DNA from: DATDRQ01 sp035291645
GTDB taxonomy: Bacteria; Chloroflexota; Anaerolineae; Anaerolineales; UBA4823
DNA length: 58,289 bases
Assembly (NCBI GenBank): GCA_035291645.1
Contig: DATDRQ010000310.1
Location: forward strand, 1-58,289
Direction of reading: 5' to 3'
Positions 26,954 to 35,127 of the stretch are shown in pieces. The translations under genes were made by a program, and so were the position numbers. Numbering within the stretch: position 1 is the stretch's first letter; each line of letters opens with the position of its first letter. The notes below the pieces were generated by a model. The model was not told the origin of the DNA. It did no database searches and saw nothing but the letters and a program-made list of their open reading frames with translations.

Positions 26954-27970
26954 ATGGAATGGGATATCCTGGGCCACGAGTGGGCCGTGCAGCTACTGCA
27001 AGAGAACCTCCGCCGAGAGTCACCCCACCACGCCTATTTACTCAGCGGACCTGAAGGTGTCGGACGGCGAACGCTGGCGATCCGGCTGGCTCAGGCTCTG
27101 AACTGCCCTCAGCCGAGCCAGCCTGGCCTTCCATGCCGGGAATGTCGCACCTGCCGGCAGATCGAAAAACTAACCCACCCGGACCTGCACCTGATCCAGG
27201 CGGACCAGTTGGGCGGCGTGCTCAAAGTCGATCAGGTTCGTGAACTCCAGCACTGGCTCTCCCTGGCGCCTTACGAAGCCCGCTACCGCGTGGCCCTACT
27301 CATGCGGTTCGAAGAGGCGAACGACAATGCGGCCAACGCCCTGTTGAAAACACTGGAAGAACCGCCTCCACAGGTGGTTCTGATCCTGACGGCAGATAGC
27401 CCCGAGCGCTTACTCCCAACCATCGCCTCACGTTGCGAGCTGCTGAGGCTGCGCCCGCTTCCGATCGATGTTGTCCGGGAGGGTCTAGAATCCCGTTGGG
27501 GAGTGCCCGCACGGGAAGCAAACCTGCTCGCTCACATCTCCGGTGGCCGTCCGGGCTATGCCTTGAGACTTAGCCAGGAGCCTGATCGGCTTCGCTGGAG
27601 AGATGAATGGCTGAATGATCACCGCCGTTTGCTCGGATCGAACCGGGTGGGAAGATTTGCATACGCCGATAAACAGGCCAAGAACAAAGATGTCCTTCGA
27701 GAACTGCTTGGCATCTGGTACTCCCTGTGGCGAGACGCGATGCTGCAGTCATCCGGTGCCGCACAGCCTTTCCTTAACCCTGACCGGATCTCGGACATTC
27801 GATTTCTGGCAACTCAATTAGACCTGCAGATCATCCTCCATATCCTCCAGGGATTTGAAAAAACCATCGAATTGATCGACCGGAACATCAACCCGCGCCT
27901 CGCCTTCGAAGTGCTCTTGCTCGATCTGCCACGGGTGCAGGATGAACCTTCTGCGGTACCGGGTGCCTGA
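26954..27970 (+). CDS. holB: DNA polymerase III delta' subunit
   Basis: 338 residues, clamp-loader AAA+ protein. WDILGHEWAVQLLQENL and HAYLLSGPEGVGRRTLA open the protein; the P-loop has Arg in place of the catalytic Lys (GVGRRT instead of GxGKT), as expected for the ATP-inactive delta' subunit. Cysteines in LPCRECRTCRQIEKL form the zinc module, and NALLKTLEEPPPQVVLIL with SRCELLRLRPL carries the SRC arginine-finger motif. It helps load the sliding clamp. No ribosome binding site is seen upstream; see the promoter entry. Confidence 0.92.
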   Translation: MEWDILGHEWAVQLLQENLRRESPHHAYLLSGPEGVGRRTLAIRLAQALNCPQPSQPGLPCRECRTCRQIEKLTHPDLHLIQADQLGGVLKVDQVRELQHWLSLAPYEARYRVALLMRFEEANDNAANALLKTLEEPPPQVVLILTADSPERLLPTIASRCELLRLRPLPIDVVREGLESRWGVPAREANLLAHISGGRPGYALRLSQEPDRLRWRDEWLNDHRRLLGSNRVGRFAYADKQAKNKDVLRELLGIWYSLWRDAMLQSSGAAQPFLNPDRISDIRFLATQLDLQIILHILQGFEKTIELIDRNINPRLAFEVLLLDLPRVQDEPSAVPGA

Positions 27971-28076
27971 ATCCCTCTTGACAACCCCAGGCGATTGAAT
28001 CCCACAACCTGGATTTTCAACTTACTATTTCGATAAGTCCTGTTGACGGAATCGACCGCTTCTACACAGGACGATA

Positions 28077-28085
28077 TGCTATACT
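28077..28085 (+). promoter_or_regulatory. Possible extended -10 promoter of the histidine kinase gene
   Basis: TGC followed by TATACT (TG at 28077-28078, hexamer 28080-28085) is a plausible extended -10 element with no good -35 box. It lies in the 269-base gap between holB and the kinase gene and would give a leader of about 150 bases. I see no other clear structure in this gap. Confidence 0.4.
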
Positions 28086-28239
28086 CCGAATCGCAGAGGT
28101 TTATAACCATTAACTATCGGTTGAACCGGAAAATCCGCAGAGCGATCACCCTATTACTCAGGCGGGGGTATCTATAGATACGGAAAGGCCGAATCAACGT
28201 CGTAAACTTCCCGGGGATGGACACCAGGACCCAGCAAGG

Positions 28240-30327
28240 ATGACGATACACGTCAAAGACCAGGAATTAACCAGGTCCTCACTCAACCTGCTGTACGATA
28301 TCAGCCGAGAACTGGCGACAGCCATCGATCTCAATGCTGTCCTCAAACGCGTCTTGTCCCTATCGATGGAAAACGTCGGGGCGGCCAGTGGGAGTTTGAT
28401 CGTCTTAGACGATGAGGGCCAGCCGATCGAATCGATGCTCATCGTTGGCTCCAGGATCATCCAGCACACCACGCAGGAACTCAGCGCCACACTTAATTAC
28501 GGGCTGGCAGGCTGGGCAGTCCGCAATAGCCAGGCAGCTTTGATCACAGACACAAGCCGAGATCCAAGGTGGCTGATCCGGCCGGATGACCGGGCAGAGC
28601 GGACCGGAAGGAAGTCTGCTATCAGCGTCCCCTTAACAACCCACGACCGGGTGATCGGGGTGATGACGTTGGTTCATCCTGCACCAGGCTTCTTTTCAGC
28701 CGCGCATCTGTCCTTGTTGCAGTCTATCGCCGACCAGGCCAGCATCGCTTTGTTGAATGCCCGGTTGTATCATGAGAGCCAGCGCCAGGCCAGGGTGATG
28801 CAGGCGGTCGCCGAAAGCGCCGCGGTGATTACAGACGTGCTCGATCTTGAAGAAGTCCTGCAGCGCATCCTGGTACAGATCAGCCGGGCTTTAAGAGTCG
28901 AGGTGGTCTCCCTGGCCTTGATCGACCAGAAAGACGGAGGTTTAATTTTTCTTGCCTCCACAGATCAGTCCAGCCATCGTATTATCGGACAACGCCTGGC
29001 GCTGGGTGAAGGCATAGCCGGTTGGGTTGCGCAGGAGGGCCGCGGTATGATCGTGACAGAATCCAGCGATGACCCCCGGTTCTTATGTGAGTTCGATCGG
29101 CAGAACGGTCTAGATACCCAGGTAGTTGCCTGCGCGCCGATCAGTTTACACGGCAACGTGATCGGGGTGATCGAGGCGATCAATCCATTAGAGGGAAGCT
29201 TCGAGCCGGATGCACTTAAGGTCTTAACAGGGATCGGCAGCCTGGCTGGGACTGCGATCCATAATGCACAGCTATTTGAACAGCTGCAGGCAGCTCATCG
29301 CCGCTACCTGGAGTTGTTCGAAGATAGCATCAACGCGATCTTAATCACCGATCTGGCGGGAAAGATCCTGGAAGCCAACCGGCAGGCAGAACTCCTGACC
29401 GGCGCAGGAAAAGATTCATTGCGCCGGCTAGCTATCCACCAACTTATCACCGAACAGGACGAAGGAGCCGAGCCCCAAACAGACCCGCACACTTATGGAG
29501 ATACCCGCACTTACGAGTCTTTCCTTCGCCCGGACAATGGGCGGCTGATCCCGATCCAGATTTATATTCGCATTGTAAAGATAGAAGACGACGACTGCCT
29601 GCAGTGGATCATTCAAGATATCTCTGAACGCAAGGATCTGGATCGCCTGCGGGAAGATCTGATCTCCATGGTCTATCACGATCTGCGCTCGCCTCTGGCC
29701 AATATCGTCTCCAGTCTGGATGTGGTCGCGGCCCTCCTTCCCCCGCAGGTCGATCCGGCGGTACGATCTCTGCTCAATATCGCCATGCGTTCGACCGAGC
29801 GCATCCAGCGGCTTACCAACTCCTTGCTTGACATCAAACGCCTGGAGAGCAATCAGCCGGTTGGCAATCTCTCAACCGTATCCCTGTCTCAGCTGGGAAA
29901 AGAGACCATCGAAGCCGTTCAGCCTCTCGCCGATGGTAAAGGTCAAACGCTTCACCTGAACATCCCGGCAGATCTTCCCCAGATTCGCATCGAAGCTGAT
30001 ATGATCAGGCGCGTCTTGATCAATCTGGCGGAAAACGCAGTGAAATACTCCCCACCTGGCGGCCAGATTTATCTCGGGGCCCAGCTTGGGGAAGACTGGA
30101 TCACGATCTGGGTACAGGATACCGGCCCAGGGATTCCGCCAGTGGAAAAAGACCGTATCTTTGATAAATACACCCGCCTGAATACGATGGACGGACCGAA
30201 AGGCATCGGCCTGGGATTGAATTATTGCCGGCTAGCGGTAGAAGGGCATGGGGGAAGGATCTGGGTGGAAAGCCAGCCCGATGAAGGTTCCCGTTTTTGT
30301 TTTACGCTTCCAATAGGGAACCGTTAG
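28240..30327 (+). CDS. Sensor histidine kinase, GAF-GAF-PAS-HisKA-HATPase
   Basis: 695 residues with no membrane helix, so probably cytoplasmic. A first GAF domain spans about residues 15-165, a second about 185-345, and a PAS domain about 350-460. The H box MVYHDLRSPLANIV places the phospho-accepting His near residue 480. The N box is NLAENAVKYSP, and the G boxes are DTGPGIPP and GIGLGLNYCRLAVEGHGG. No response regulator is adjacent, so it is an orphan here. ATG 28240 is preceded directly by AAGG with no spacing, so the start is not certain. GAF cysteines for haem or Fe-S binding are not evident. Confidence 0.9.
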   Translation: MTIHVKDQELTRSSLNLLYDISRELATAIDLNAVLKRVLSLSMENVGAASGSLIVLDDEGQPIESMLIVGSRIIQHTTQELSATLNYGLAGWAVRNSQAALITDTSRDPRWLIRPDDRAERTGRKSAISVPLTTHDRVIGVMTLVHPAPGFFSAAHLSLLQSIADQASIALLNARLYHESQRQARVMQAVAESAAVITDVLDLEEVLQRILVQISRALRVEVVSLALIDQKDGGLIFLASTDQSSHRIIGQRLALGEGIAGWVAQEGRGMIVTESSDDPRFLCEFDRQNGLDTQVVACAPISLHGNVIGVIEAINPLEGSFEPDALKVLTGIGSLAGTAIHNAQLFEQLQAAHRRYLELFEDSINAILITDLAGKILEANRQAELLTGAGKDSLRRLAIHQLITEQDEGAEPQTDPHTYGDTRTYESFLRPDNGRLIPIQIYIRIVKIEDDDCLQWIIQDISERKDLDRLREDLISMVYHDLRSPLANIVSSLDVVAALLPPQVDPAVRSLLNIAMRSTERIQRLTNSLLDIKRLESNQPVGNLSTVSLSQLGKETIEAVQPLADGKGQTLHLNIPADLPQIRIEADMIRRVLINLAENAVKYSPPGGQIYLGAQLGEDWITIWVQDTGPGIPPVEKDRIFDKYTRLNTMDGPKGIGLGLNYCRLAVEGHGGRIWVESQPDEGSRFCFTLPIGNR

Positions 30328-30330
30328 GGC

Positions 30331-30405
30331 CGGGCGCGGTCTCAGGATCAAGCGTGCTTGCGCGCAAGCACGCTTGCGTGCAAGCACGGATTTGGAGACC
30401 TGCGT
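30331..30405 (+). repeat. 80-bp GC-rich intergenic repeat, copy 1
   Basis: This copy lies between the kinase and the MBL-fold gene. It aligns without gaps over 69 bases, from GGGCGCGGT to GAGACC, with copies 2 and 3. It holds a perfect 24-base palindrome at 30351-30374 centred on GCTTGCGCGCAAGC, and a second imperfect palindrome right after it. Confidence 0.85.
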
Positions 30406-30422
30406 ATCATAAAGGAATTGCG

Positions 30423-31277
30423 ATGCATCAAGTAACCCCTGCGGTTTATTATGAAGATGGTTATTCAGGCGTCACGCTGGGCGCCTTAACCTTCCCACAT
30501 GGCACCATCCTGATCGATGCGCCTCTGCGAACGGAGGATGCGCGCACCTGGCGCTCGACGCTCAACAACCTCTCCCAGGGTCCAAATCGCATTCTGATCA
30601 ATCTAGATGCCCATCTTGATCGCACCTTGGGCGCCCGTGCCCTGGATACCACCATCGTAGCCCACCTGAAAACAGCCCAGGTGTTCCGCAACCGGCCTTC
30701 GATATTCAAAGGCCATAACACCGAGAGTGGCGCGGAATGGGAAGCGAACAACGACGTCCTTGGAACGCGCTGGGCGATCCCCGATGTGACCTTTACCAAC
30801 CGCCTGTTCTTTTACTGGGGAGGGCCGGAGGTGGTCCTGGAACACCATCCAGGTCCGGCTCTTGGGTCGATCTGGGTCATTATCCCTCAGGAGCGGGTGG
30901 TTTTTGTCGGAGATACCATCCTCTCGGACCAGCCTCCATTTCTCGCGTCTGCTGACTTGACCGCCTGGATCGAATCGATGGAACTCTTGCTGGCTTCGTA
31001 CAAGGAATATACGATCATCAGCGGGCGCGGCGGCGTGGTTAGTATGGATTCGATCCGCAGCCAGCTAAAAGTCCTCAAACAAATCCTGAAGGGACTGGAG
31101 AAGCTGGCAAAGCGCAATGCTCCTCCCGAGATGACCGAAGGTCTGATATCCGGGCTGCTCGCAGACATGGATTTACCCCCCAAGCGCCGGGAACATTTCG
31201 CGCAACGCTTAAGACACGGTCTGTACTACTATTACGCCAGGCGTTACAGGCCGATCGACTCCTACGAGCAAGATTAA
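30423..31277 (+). CDS. Metallo-beta-lactamase-fold protein with degraded metal site
   Basis: About 284 residues. The fold is suggested by GALTFPHGTILIDAPL, then ILINLDAHLDRTLGARAL where HxHxDH is expected, EHHPGPALGSIWVIIP for the third-His strand, VVFVGDTIL for the bridging Asp, and TIISGRGGV for the last-His loop. Only one of the first three metal-loop histidines is kept (DAHLDR), and the last His is replaced by Arg (GRG). Hydrolase activity with the normal two-metal centre is therefore doubtful. The start at 30423 has AAAGGA six bases upstream; a longer frame begins inside the kinase gene and crosses the repeat. Copies of the 80-bp repeat flank the gene on both sides. Confidence 0.75.
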   Translation: MHQVTPAVYYEDGYSGVTLGALTFPHGTILIDAPLRTEDARTWRSTLNNLSQGPNRILINLDAHLDRTLGARALDTTIVAHLKTAQVFRNRPSIFKGHNTESGAEWEANNDVLGTRWAIPDVTFTNRLFFYWGGPEVVLEHHPGPALGSIWVIIPQERVVFVGDTILSDQPPFLASADLTAWIESMELLLASYKEYTIISGRGGVVSMDSIRSQLKVLKQILKGLEKLAKRNAPPEMTEGLISGLLADMDLPPKRREHFAQRLRHGLYYYYARRYRPIDSYEQD

Positions 31278-31357
31278 GTTTGGGCGCGGTTTCCGGGCCA
31301 CACAGGCTTGCGCGCAAGAACGCTTGCGAGCAAGCACGGATTCGAAGACCTTCGTAA
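31277..31357 (+). repeat. 80-bp GC-rich intergenic repeat, copy 2
   Basis: It begins at the stop codon of the MBL-fold gene and ends just before the asparaginase gene. Relative to copy 3 in reverse it reads TAAGTTTGGGCGCGGTTTCC at the left end and GGATTCGAAGACC at the right. Its centre has the palindrome GCTTGCGCGCAAG followed by CTTGCGAGCAAG. Confidence 0.87.
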
Positions 31358-31386
31358 TAAAAAAAAGAACCGAGAATGGGAGAGCA

Positions 31387-32454
31387 ATGGCTCAACCTCA
31401 ATACCTGCCTCTGCTCGAACTCACCCGGGGTGACACGGTCGAGTCGCTTCACCACGGATCGATCGCCATCTCGGATTCGAAAGGTCACCTGGTCGCCTGG
31501 TATGGGGATCCACAGGTGGTCACCTTCCTGCGCTCCACGGCAAAACCTTTCCAGGCTCTTCCGTTCTTCGAACATGGCGGCCAGGCCGCCTTCGACCTGA
31601 CACCCGCCGAAATCGCCCTGATCTGCGCCTCCCACTCGGGGACGGATGAGCACGTCGCCGTAGCCTTGAAAATCCAATCCAAAGCAGGCCTCCAGGAAAC
31701 AGACCTGCTGTGTGGTGTTCATCCACCATACGACGATGCCACTGCGGATGCCATGCGGCTACGCGGAGAACAGCCCACTCCCAACCGGCACAACTGCTCG
31801 GGGAAACACACCGGGATGCTGGCTTTTGCCCGCATGCAAGGCTGGTCAACCGATAACTATATCGATCTGCACCATCCTGTCCAGCGCGAGATCATCAAGA
31901 CTTTTGCGGAGATGTGCGCCCTGCCTCCTGAGCAGGTACGCATCGGAATCGACGGCTGCTCCGCGCCGAACTTTGCCGTTCCACTGTGCAATGCTGCTTT
32001 GGCATTCGCAAAATTGGGCGATCCTACCAGTCTACCCCCGGCTCGGGCCGCTGCCTGCCGGCAAATCGTGACTTCCATGACCAGCCATCCGGAAATGGTG
32101 GCTGGACCCGGGCGGTTCGACACCCTTTTGATGAGAAATACTTCCGGGCGCATATTGGCCAAGGCAGGCGCCGAGGGCTATCAGGGACTGGCTCTGCTGC
32201 CCGGGTGGTTAGGCCCCGGTTCACCTGCCCTCGGCATCGCCATAAAGATCGCGGACGGCGACTTGCGCGGCCGCGCCCGGCCAGCCGTTTCTCTCGCAGC
32301 CCTGTGGCAGCTCGGCGCGCTTTCCACCGCCGAGCTGGAGTCCCTGGCCGAATTCGGTCCCGAGTTTACCCTTTCCAACTGGCGCCAGATCCAGGTTGGA
32401 CTCGGTAGACCTTGCTTCCGGCTAGCCTTTGCAGAACGAGATATCCGGGAATAG
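31387..32454 (+). CDS. L-asparaginase, type II (Rhizobium-type, PF06089 family)
   Basis: About 355 residues. LRSTAKPFQALPFFEHGG carries the Ser-x-x-Lys pair of the Rhizobium etli asparaginase II family, NCSGKHTGMLAF the first Cys-Lys, and IDGCSAPNFAVPL the second Cys; these residues form its unusual zinc-linked active site. CASHSGTDEHV and TSHPEMVAGPGRFDT are further family motifs. It should hydrolyse asparagine to aspartate and ammonia in the cytoplasm; no signal peptide is seen. ATG 31387 has GGAG four to five bases upstream. The stop lies two bases before the endonuclease III start. Confidence 0.9.
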   Translation: MAQPQYLPLLELTRGDTVESLHHGSIAISDSKGHLVAWYGDPQVVTFLRSTAKPFQALPFFEHGGQAAFDLTPAEIALICASHSGTDEHVAVALKIQSKAGLQETDLLCGVHPPYDDATADAMRLRGEQPTPNRHNCSGKHTGMLAFARMQGWSTDNYIDLHHPVQREIIKTFAEMCALPPEQVRIGIDGCSAPNFAVPLCNAALAFAKLGDPTSLPPARAAACRQIVTSMTSHPEMVAGPGRFDTLLMRNTSGRILAKAGAEGYQGLALLPGWLGPGSPALGIAIKIADGDLRGRARPAVSLAALWQLGALSTAELESLAEFGPEFTLSNWRQIQVGLGRPCFRLAFAERDIRE

Positions 32455-32456
32455 CG

Positions 32457-33128
32457 ATGGATCAGGCCGAGCTAGCGCGTGCTGTTCACGAGAGACTGCT
32501 CGAATACTACGGCTATCCCCAGTGGCGCGAGCCGCTGCCTCCCTTAGACGAGCTGATCTCGACCATCCTGTCCCAAAACACCAACGATACCAACCGGGAC
32601 CGGGCTTTCCGGGCTTTACGCACGCGTTTCGAATCCTGGGAAGAGGTGAGGGATGCCGCTCCTTCGGCGGTGATCGAGGCTATCCGCCCGGCGGGACTGG
32701 CGAACCAAAAGGGGCCGCGCATCCAGGCTATCTTGCGAGCGATCACGGAAGAGCGTGGAGACCTCGAGCTCGACTTCCTGAGAGAGCTGCCCACCGAGGA
32801 CGCACAGCGCTGGCTGCTACACTTCAACGGAGTCGGCCCGAAAACCGCCGCCATCGTGTTGCTCTTCTCCCTGGACAGGCCGGCTTTCCCGGTCGATACC
32901 CATATCTTCAGGGTGACCGGGCGGCTCGGGATTCGCCCTGAAAAAGTTGACGCAGTCCAGGCGCACGTTCTTCTGGCTGAACTGCTGCCCCGCGAGGCGT
33001 ACTATCCGGGCCATCTGAACCTGATCCGTCTGGGGCGCGAGATCTGCCAGGCACGCAAGCCGCTCTGCCAGATCTGCCCGCTGAAAGACCTGTGTGCATA
33101 TTACGCGAGTCTCGGTTCAATACTCTAA
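32457..33128 (+). CDS. nth: Endonuclease III (DNA glycosylase/AP lyase)
   Basis: About 223 residues. The helix-hairpin-helix is LHFNGVGPKTAAIVLL with catalytic Lys near residue 129, followed by FPVDTHIFRVTGRLG with catalytic Asp near 147. The Fe-S cluster cysteines follow the C-x6-C-x2-C-x5-C pattern at the C-terminus (CQARKPLCQICPLKDLC). It removes oxidised pyrimidines. The ATG lies two bases after the asparaginase stop, so the two genes are probably cotranscribed. The N-terminus is slightly divergent from E. coli Nth, which leaves room for a related HhH-GPD subfamily. Confidence 0.88.
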   Translation: MDQAELARAVHERLLEYYGYPQWREPLPPLDELISTILSQNTNDTNRDRAFRALRTRFESWEEVRDAAPSAVIEAIRPAGLANQKGPRIQAILRAITEERGDLELDFLRELPTEDAQRWLLHFNGVGPKTAAIVLLFSLDRPAFPVDTHIFRVTGRLGIRPEKVDAVQAHVLLAELLPREAYYPGHLNLIRLGREICQARKPLCQICPLKDLCAYYASLGSIL

Positions 33129-33186
33129 CATCCGGTCCAATCGCCCGGCCTGATAGATTGCCACCATCCGAATTGAGGATACTCTC

Positions 33187-33630
33187 TTGGACATCTACTT
33201 TGCCTGCTCGATCACAGGAGGCCGCCAGGCAGAAGCGGCCTATCAGGTCATCGTCCAGACACTCGAGGCAGCCGGGCATACCGTTCCGACCGCACACCTC
33301 TCGCAACCAGATGCGCTCTCCATGGAAGCAATCGTCGATCCGTATGTTGTCTTTCGGCGTGATATCGAATGGATCAACACTGCCCAGGCATTGATCGCCG
33401 AGGTGAGCACCCCTTCGCATGGGGTCGGATACGAGGTCGCTTACGCGTTGAGCATCGGCAAGCCGGTGCTGTGCTGCTATCTGGACGGCATCCCAGTCTC
33501 GAAGATGATCACCGGCAACACCCACCCACGCCTGCAGGTCCGGGCATACCGGAGCCTGGAGGAGATCCAGCCGCTTGTGAGGCAATTCCTCCAGCAGGTG
33601 GATCTGCTTTATAAGCCAATCATGGACTGA
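33187..33630 (+). CDS. Nucleoside 2-deoxyribosyltransferase family, DNPH1/Rcl-like dNMP N-glycosidase
   Basis: 147 residues. DIYFACSITGGRQAEAAYQVI resembles the phosphate-binding start of mammalian DNPH1 (Rcl); RRDIEWINTAQALIAEVSTP followed by SHGVGYEVAYAL contains the catalytic Glu region (GVGYE). The family cleaves the glycosidic bond of deoxynucleoside 5'-monophosphates. Lying next to endonuclease III it may serve nucleotide-pool cleaning, which is inference. The start is a TTG at 33187 with AGGA seven bases upstream; no ATG fits. Confidence 0.85.
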   Translation: MDIYFACSITGGRQAEAAYQVIVQTLEAAGHTVPTAHLSQPDALSMEAIVDPYVVFRRDIEWINTAQALIAEVSTPSHGVGYEVAYALSIGKPVLCCYLDGIPVSKMITGNTHPRLQVRAYRSLEEIQPLVRQFLQQVDLLYKPIMD

Positions 33631-33765
33631 GGTGAACAATATCACCTTTAACTTGTGACCTTTGGCATTCAACATCGCTGGCCGAATCCGGTAAACTATA
33701 GGCAGAGCAAAGACGGGACTCAGGACACCTCCTGATGCTCATCGCTGTTTCCTCCTTTGGCGAAA

Positions 33766-33803
33766 GCCTCCGCCGGGATTTTCCTCACCGCCCCGGCGGA
33801 GGC
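33766..33803 (+). repeat. GC-rich inverted repeat downstream of the DNPH1-like gene
   Basis: GCCTCCGCCGGG (33766-33777) pairs perfectly with CCCGGCGGAGGC (33792-33803) across a 14-base loop. It could end the upstream transcript, but no T run follows at once, so intrinsic termination is doubtful. It lies in the 463-base gap 33631-34093, which otherwise holds repeat copy 3 and the dnaJ promoter. Confidence 0.55.
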
Positions 33804-33858
33804 GGCTTTAACCTTCCCTTACGTTTCCAGGCGATTTTTTCCCTCCCTTTCTTTTTTA

Positions 33859-33939
33859 TACGACGGTCTTCGAATCCGTGCTTGGACGTAAGCCTGCTTG
33901 CGCGCAAGCCTGGGTGGTCCGGAAACCGCGCCCAACTTA
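33859..33939 (-). repeat. 80-bp GC-rich intergenic repeat, copy 3 (reverse)
   Basis: In reverse complement this copy aligns gap-free with copy 2, with both ends conserved (TAAGTTGGGCGCGGTTTCC on the left, GGATTCGAAGACCGTCGTA on the right). The central palindrome GCTTGCGCGCAAGC is intact and the second one has decayed. Confidence 0.87.
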
Positions 33940-34002
33940 ATCGGGAGTCTTCCAGTACAGATTCCACTTTGTTAGAGTTGTATAATAGATCTGCGAAAGT
34001 GC

Positions 34003-34032
34003 TTGACTCGACATCCTTAGAGCGCATAGAAT
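34003..34032 (+). promoter_or_regulatory. Probable sigma-70-type promoter of dnaJ
   Basis: TTGACT (34003-34008), an 18-base spacer and TAGAAT (34027-34032) lie about 60 bases before the dnaJ start. A second -10-like TATAAT lies at 33981-33986 without a clear -35 box. I found no CIRCE element. Confidence 0.55.
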
Positions 34033-34093
34033 ATATTTGAGTTTTTAATGTCTGGTGCTCGCCTCGGGGAAGGATCACCACCAAAGATATTTT

Positions 34094-35062
34094 ATGGATT
34101 ATAAAGATTACTATAAGATCCTGGGCGTCGATCGGAAGGCAAACGAAGGTGAGATCAAACGCGCCTACCGGAAACTGGCTCTGCTATACCACCCGGACCG
34201 AAATGCAGGAGATAAGCAAGCAGAAGAAAAATTCAAGGAGATCAACGAAGCTTATCAAGTCCTGAGCGACTCTGAAAAGCGCGCCCGTTACGAAGAGCTG
34301 GGGGAATCCTATTCACGCTGGCAGCAGCGCGGTGGAGCACCTGGCGGCTTCGACTGGGATGAGTGGTACTCCGCGCAAGCCCAGGGTCGCGGTCCGAGGA
34401 CCGGGGGTGTACGGGTCGAGGTCGGCGATCTAGGGGATATCTTTGGCCAGGCAGGCGCAGGAGACTTTTCCGAGTTCTTTCGCCGTATTTTCGGGGGGAT
34501 GCCGGATGTCGATCCGATTTATCGCAGCGAAGGCCGGAAAAGCACGCGGCGCCGTCCAACAGAGTCCTACCAACAACCGGTTACGATCAGCCTGCAGGAG
34601 GCCTTTCAAGGAACGACCCGTCGAATCGAGGTGGATGGGCGCCAGCTGGAAGTGAAAATCCCGCCAGGATCACGCACCGGCACCAAGGTCCGGGTCGCCG
34701 AAGCGCTCACCACCAGTCCTGACACGCCAAAGAGCGATCTGTACCTGGTCATCCAGGTAGCAGATGACCCGCGCTTCGAGAGAAAAGGGGATGATCTGCA
34801 CACAGACATCCCTGTCGATCTTTTCACAGCTGTTCTCGGAGGAACGGTGACGGTTCCTACGTTGAGTGGAGATGTCGTCCTTACTATTCCAGCTGGGACC
34901 CAGAATGGGCAATCTTTCCGGCTTTCCGGGAGAGGCATGCCGCACTTAAGGAACCCACAGGAGCGAGGGGACATGTACGTCCGGGTCTCGGTGAAAATCC
35001 CGCGGGATTTATCTCCCCGACAAAAAGAATTGTTCCAGGAGATCGCCAACCTGAAAAAATAG
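34094..35062 (+). CDS. DnaJ-like co-chaperone without zinc finger (CbpA type)
   Basis: About 322 residues. The J domain occupies residues 1-70 (DYYKILGVDRKANEGEIKRAY) with the Hsp70-stimulating HPD at 33-35. A Gly-rich linker follows (GDLGDIFGQAGAGDFSEFF). There is no CxxCxGxG zinc finger; the C-terminal substrate-binding domains run from about residue 155 (VTISLQEAFQGTTRRIEVDG) to the end. This is the CbpA/type-B architecture. It should deliver clients to DnaK. Its downstream neighbours (HtrA, a release-factor-like protein, Hsp20) are also quality-control proteins. The upstream frame from 34055 lacks family similarity, so ATG 34094 is the start. Confidence 0.93.
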   Translation: MDYKDYYKILGVDRKANEGEIKRAYRKLALLYHPDRNAGDKQAEEKFKEINEAYQVLSDSEKRARYEELGESYSRWQQRGGAPGGFDWDEWYSAQAQGRGPRTGGVRVEVGDLGDIFGQAGAGDFSEFFRRIFGGMPDVDPIYRSEGRKSTRRRPTESYQQPVTISLQEAFQGTTRRIEVDGRQLEVKIPPGSRTGTKVRVAEALTTSPDTPKSDLYLVIQVADDPRFERKGDDLHTDIPVDLFTAVLGGTVTVPTLSGDVVLTIPAGTQNGQSFRLSGRGMPHLRNPQERGDMYVRVSVKIPRDLSPRQKELFQEIANLKK

Positions 35063-35127
35063 GTAACAAGATTCCCAGGCAACCATTGGTTGATCATGAA
35101 TAGCACACAAAACAAAAGGGATCGGTG

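Noticed and set aside
28021..28060. TTGACG near 28053 as a -35 box for the kinase gene
   Set aside because: No -10-like hexamer lies 16-18 bases downstream; the TGC-TATACT element is 22 or more bases away.
34003..34060. CIRCE/HrcA operator before dnaJ
   Set aside because: AAGTGCTTGACTCG resembles the left half of CIRCE loosely, but the inverted right half at nine bases distance is absent.
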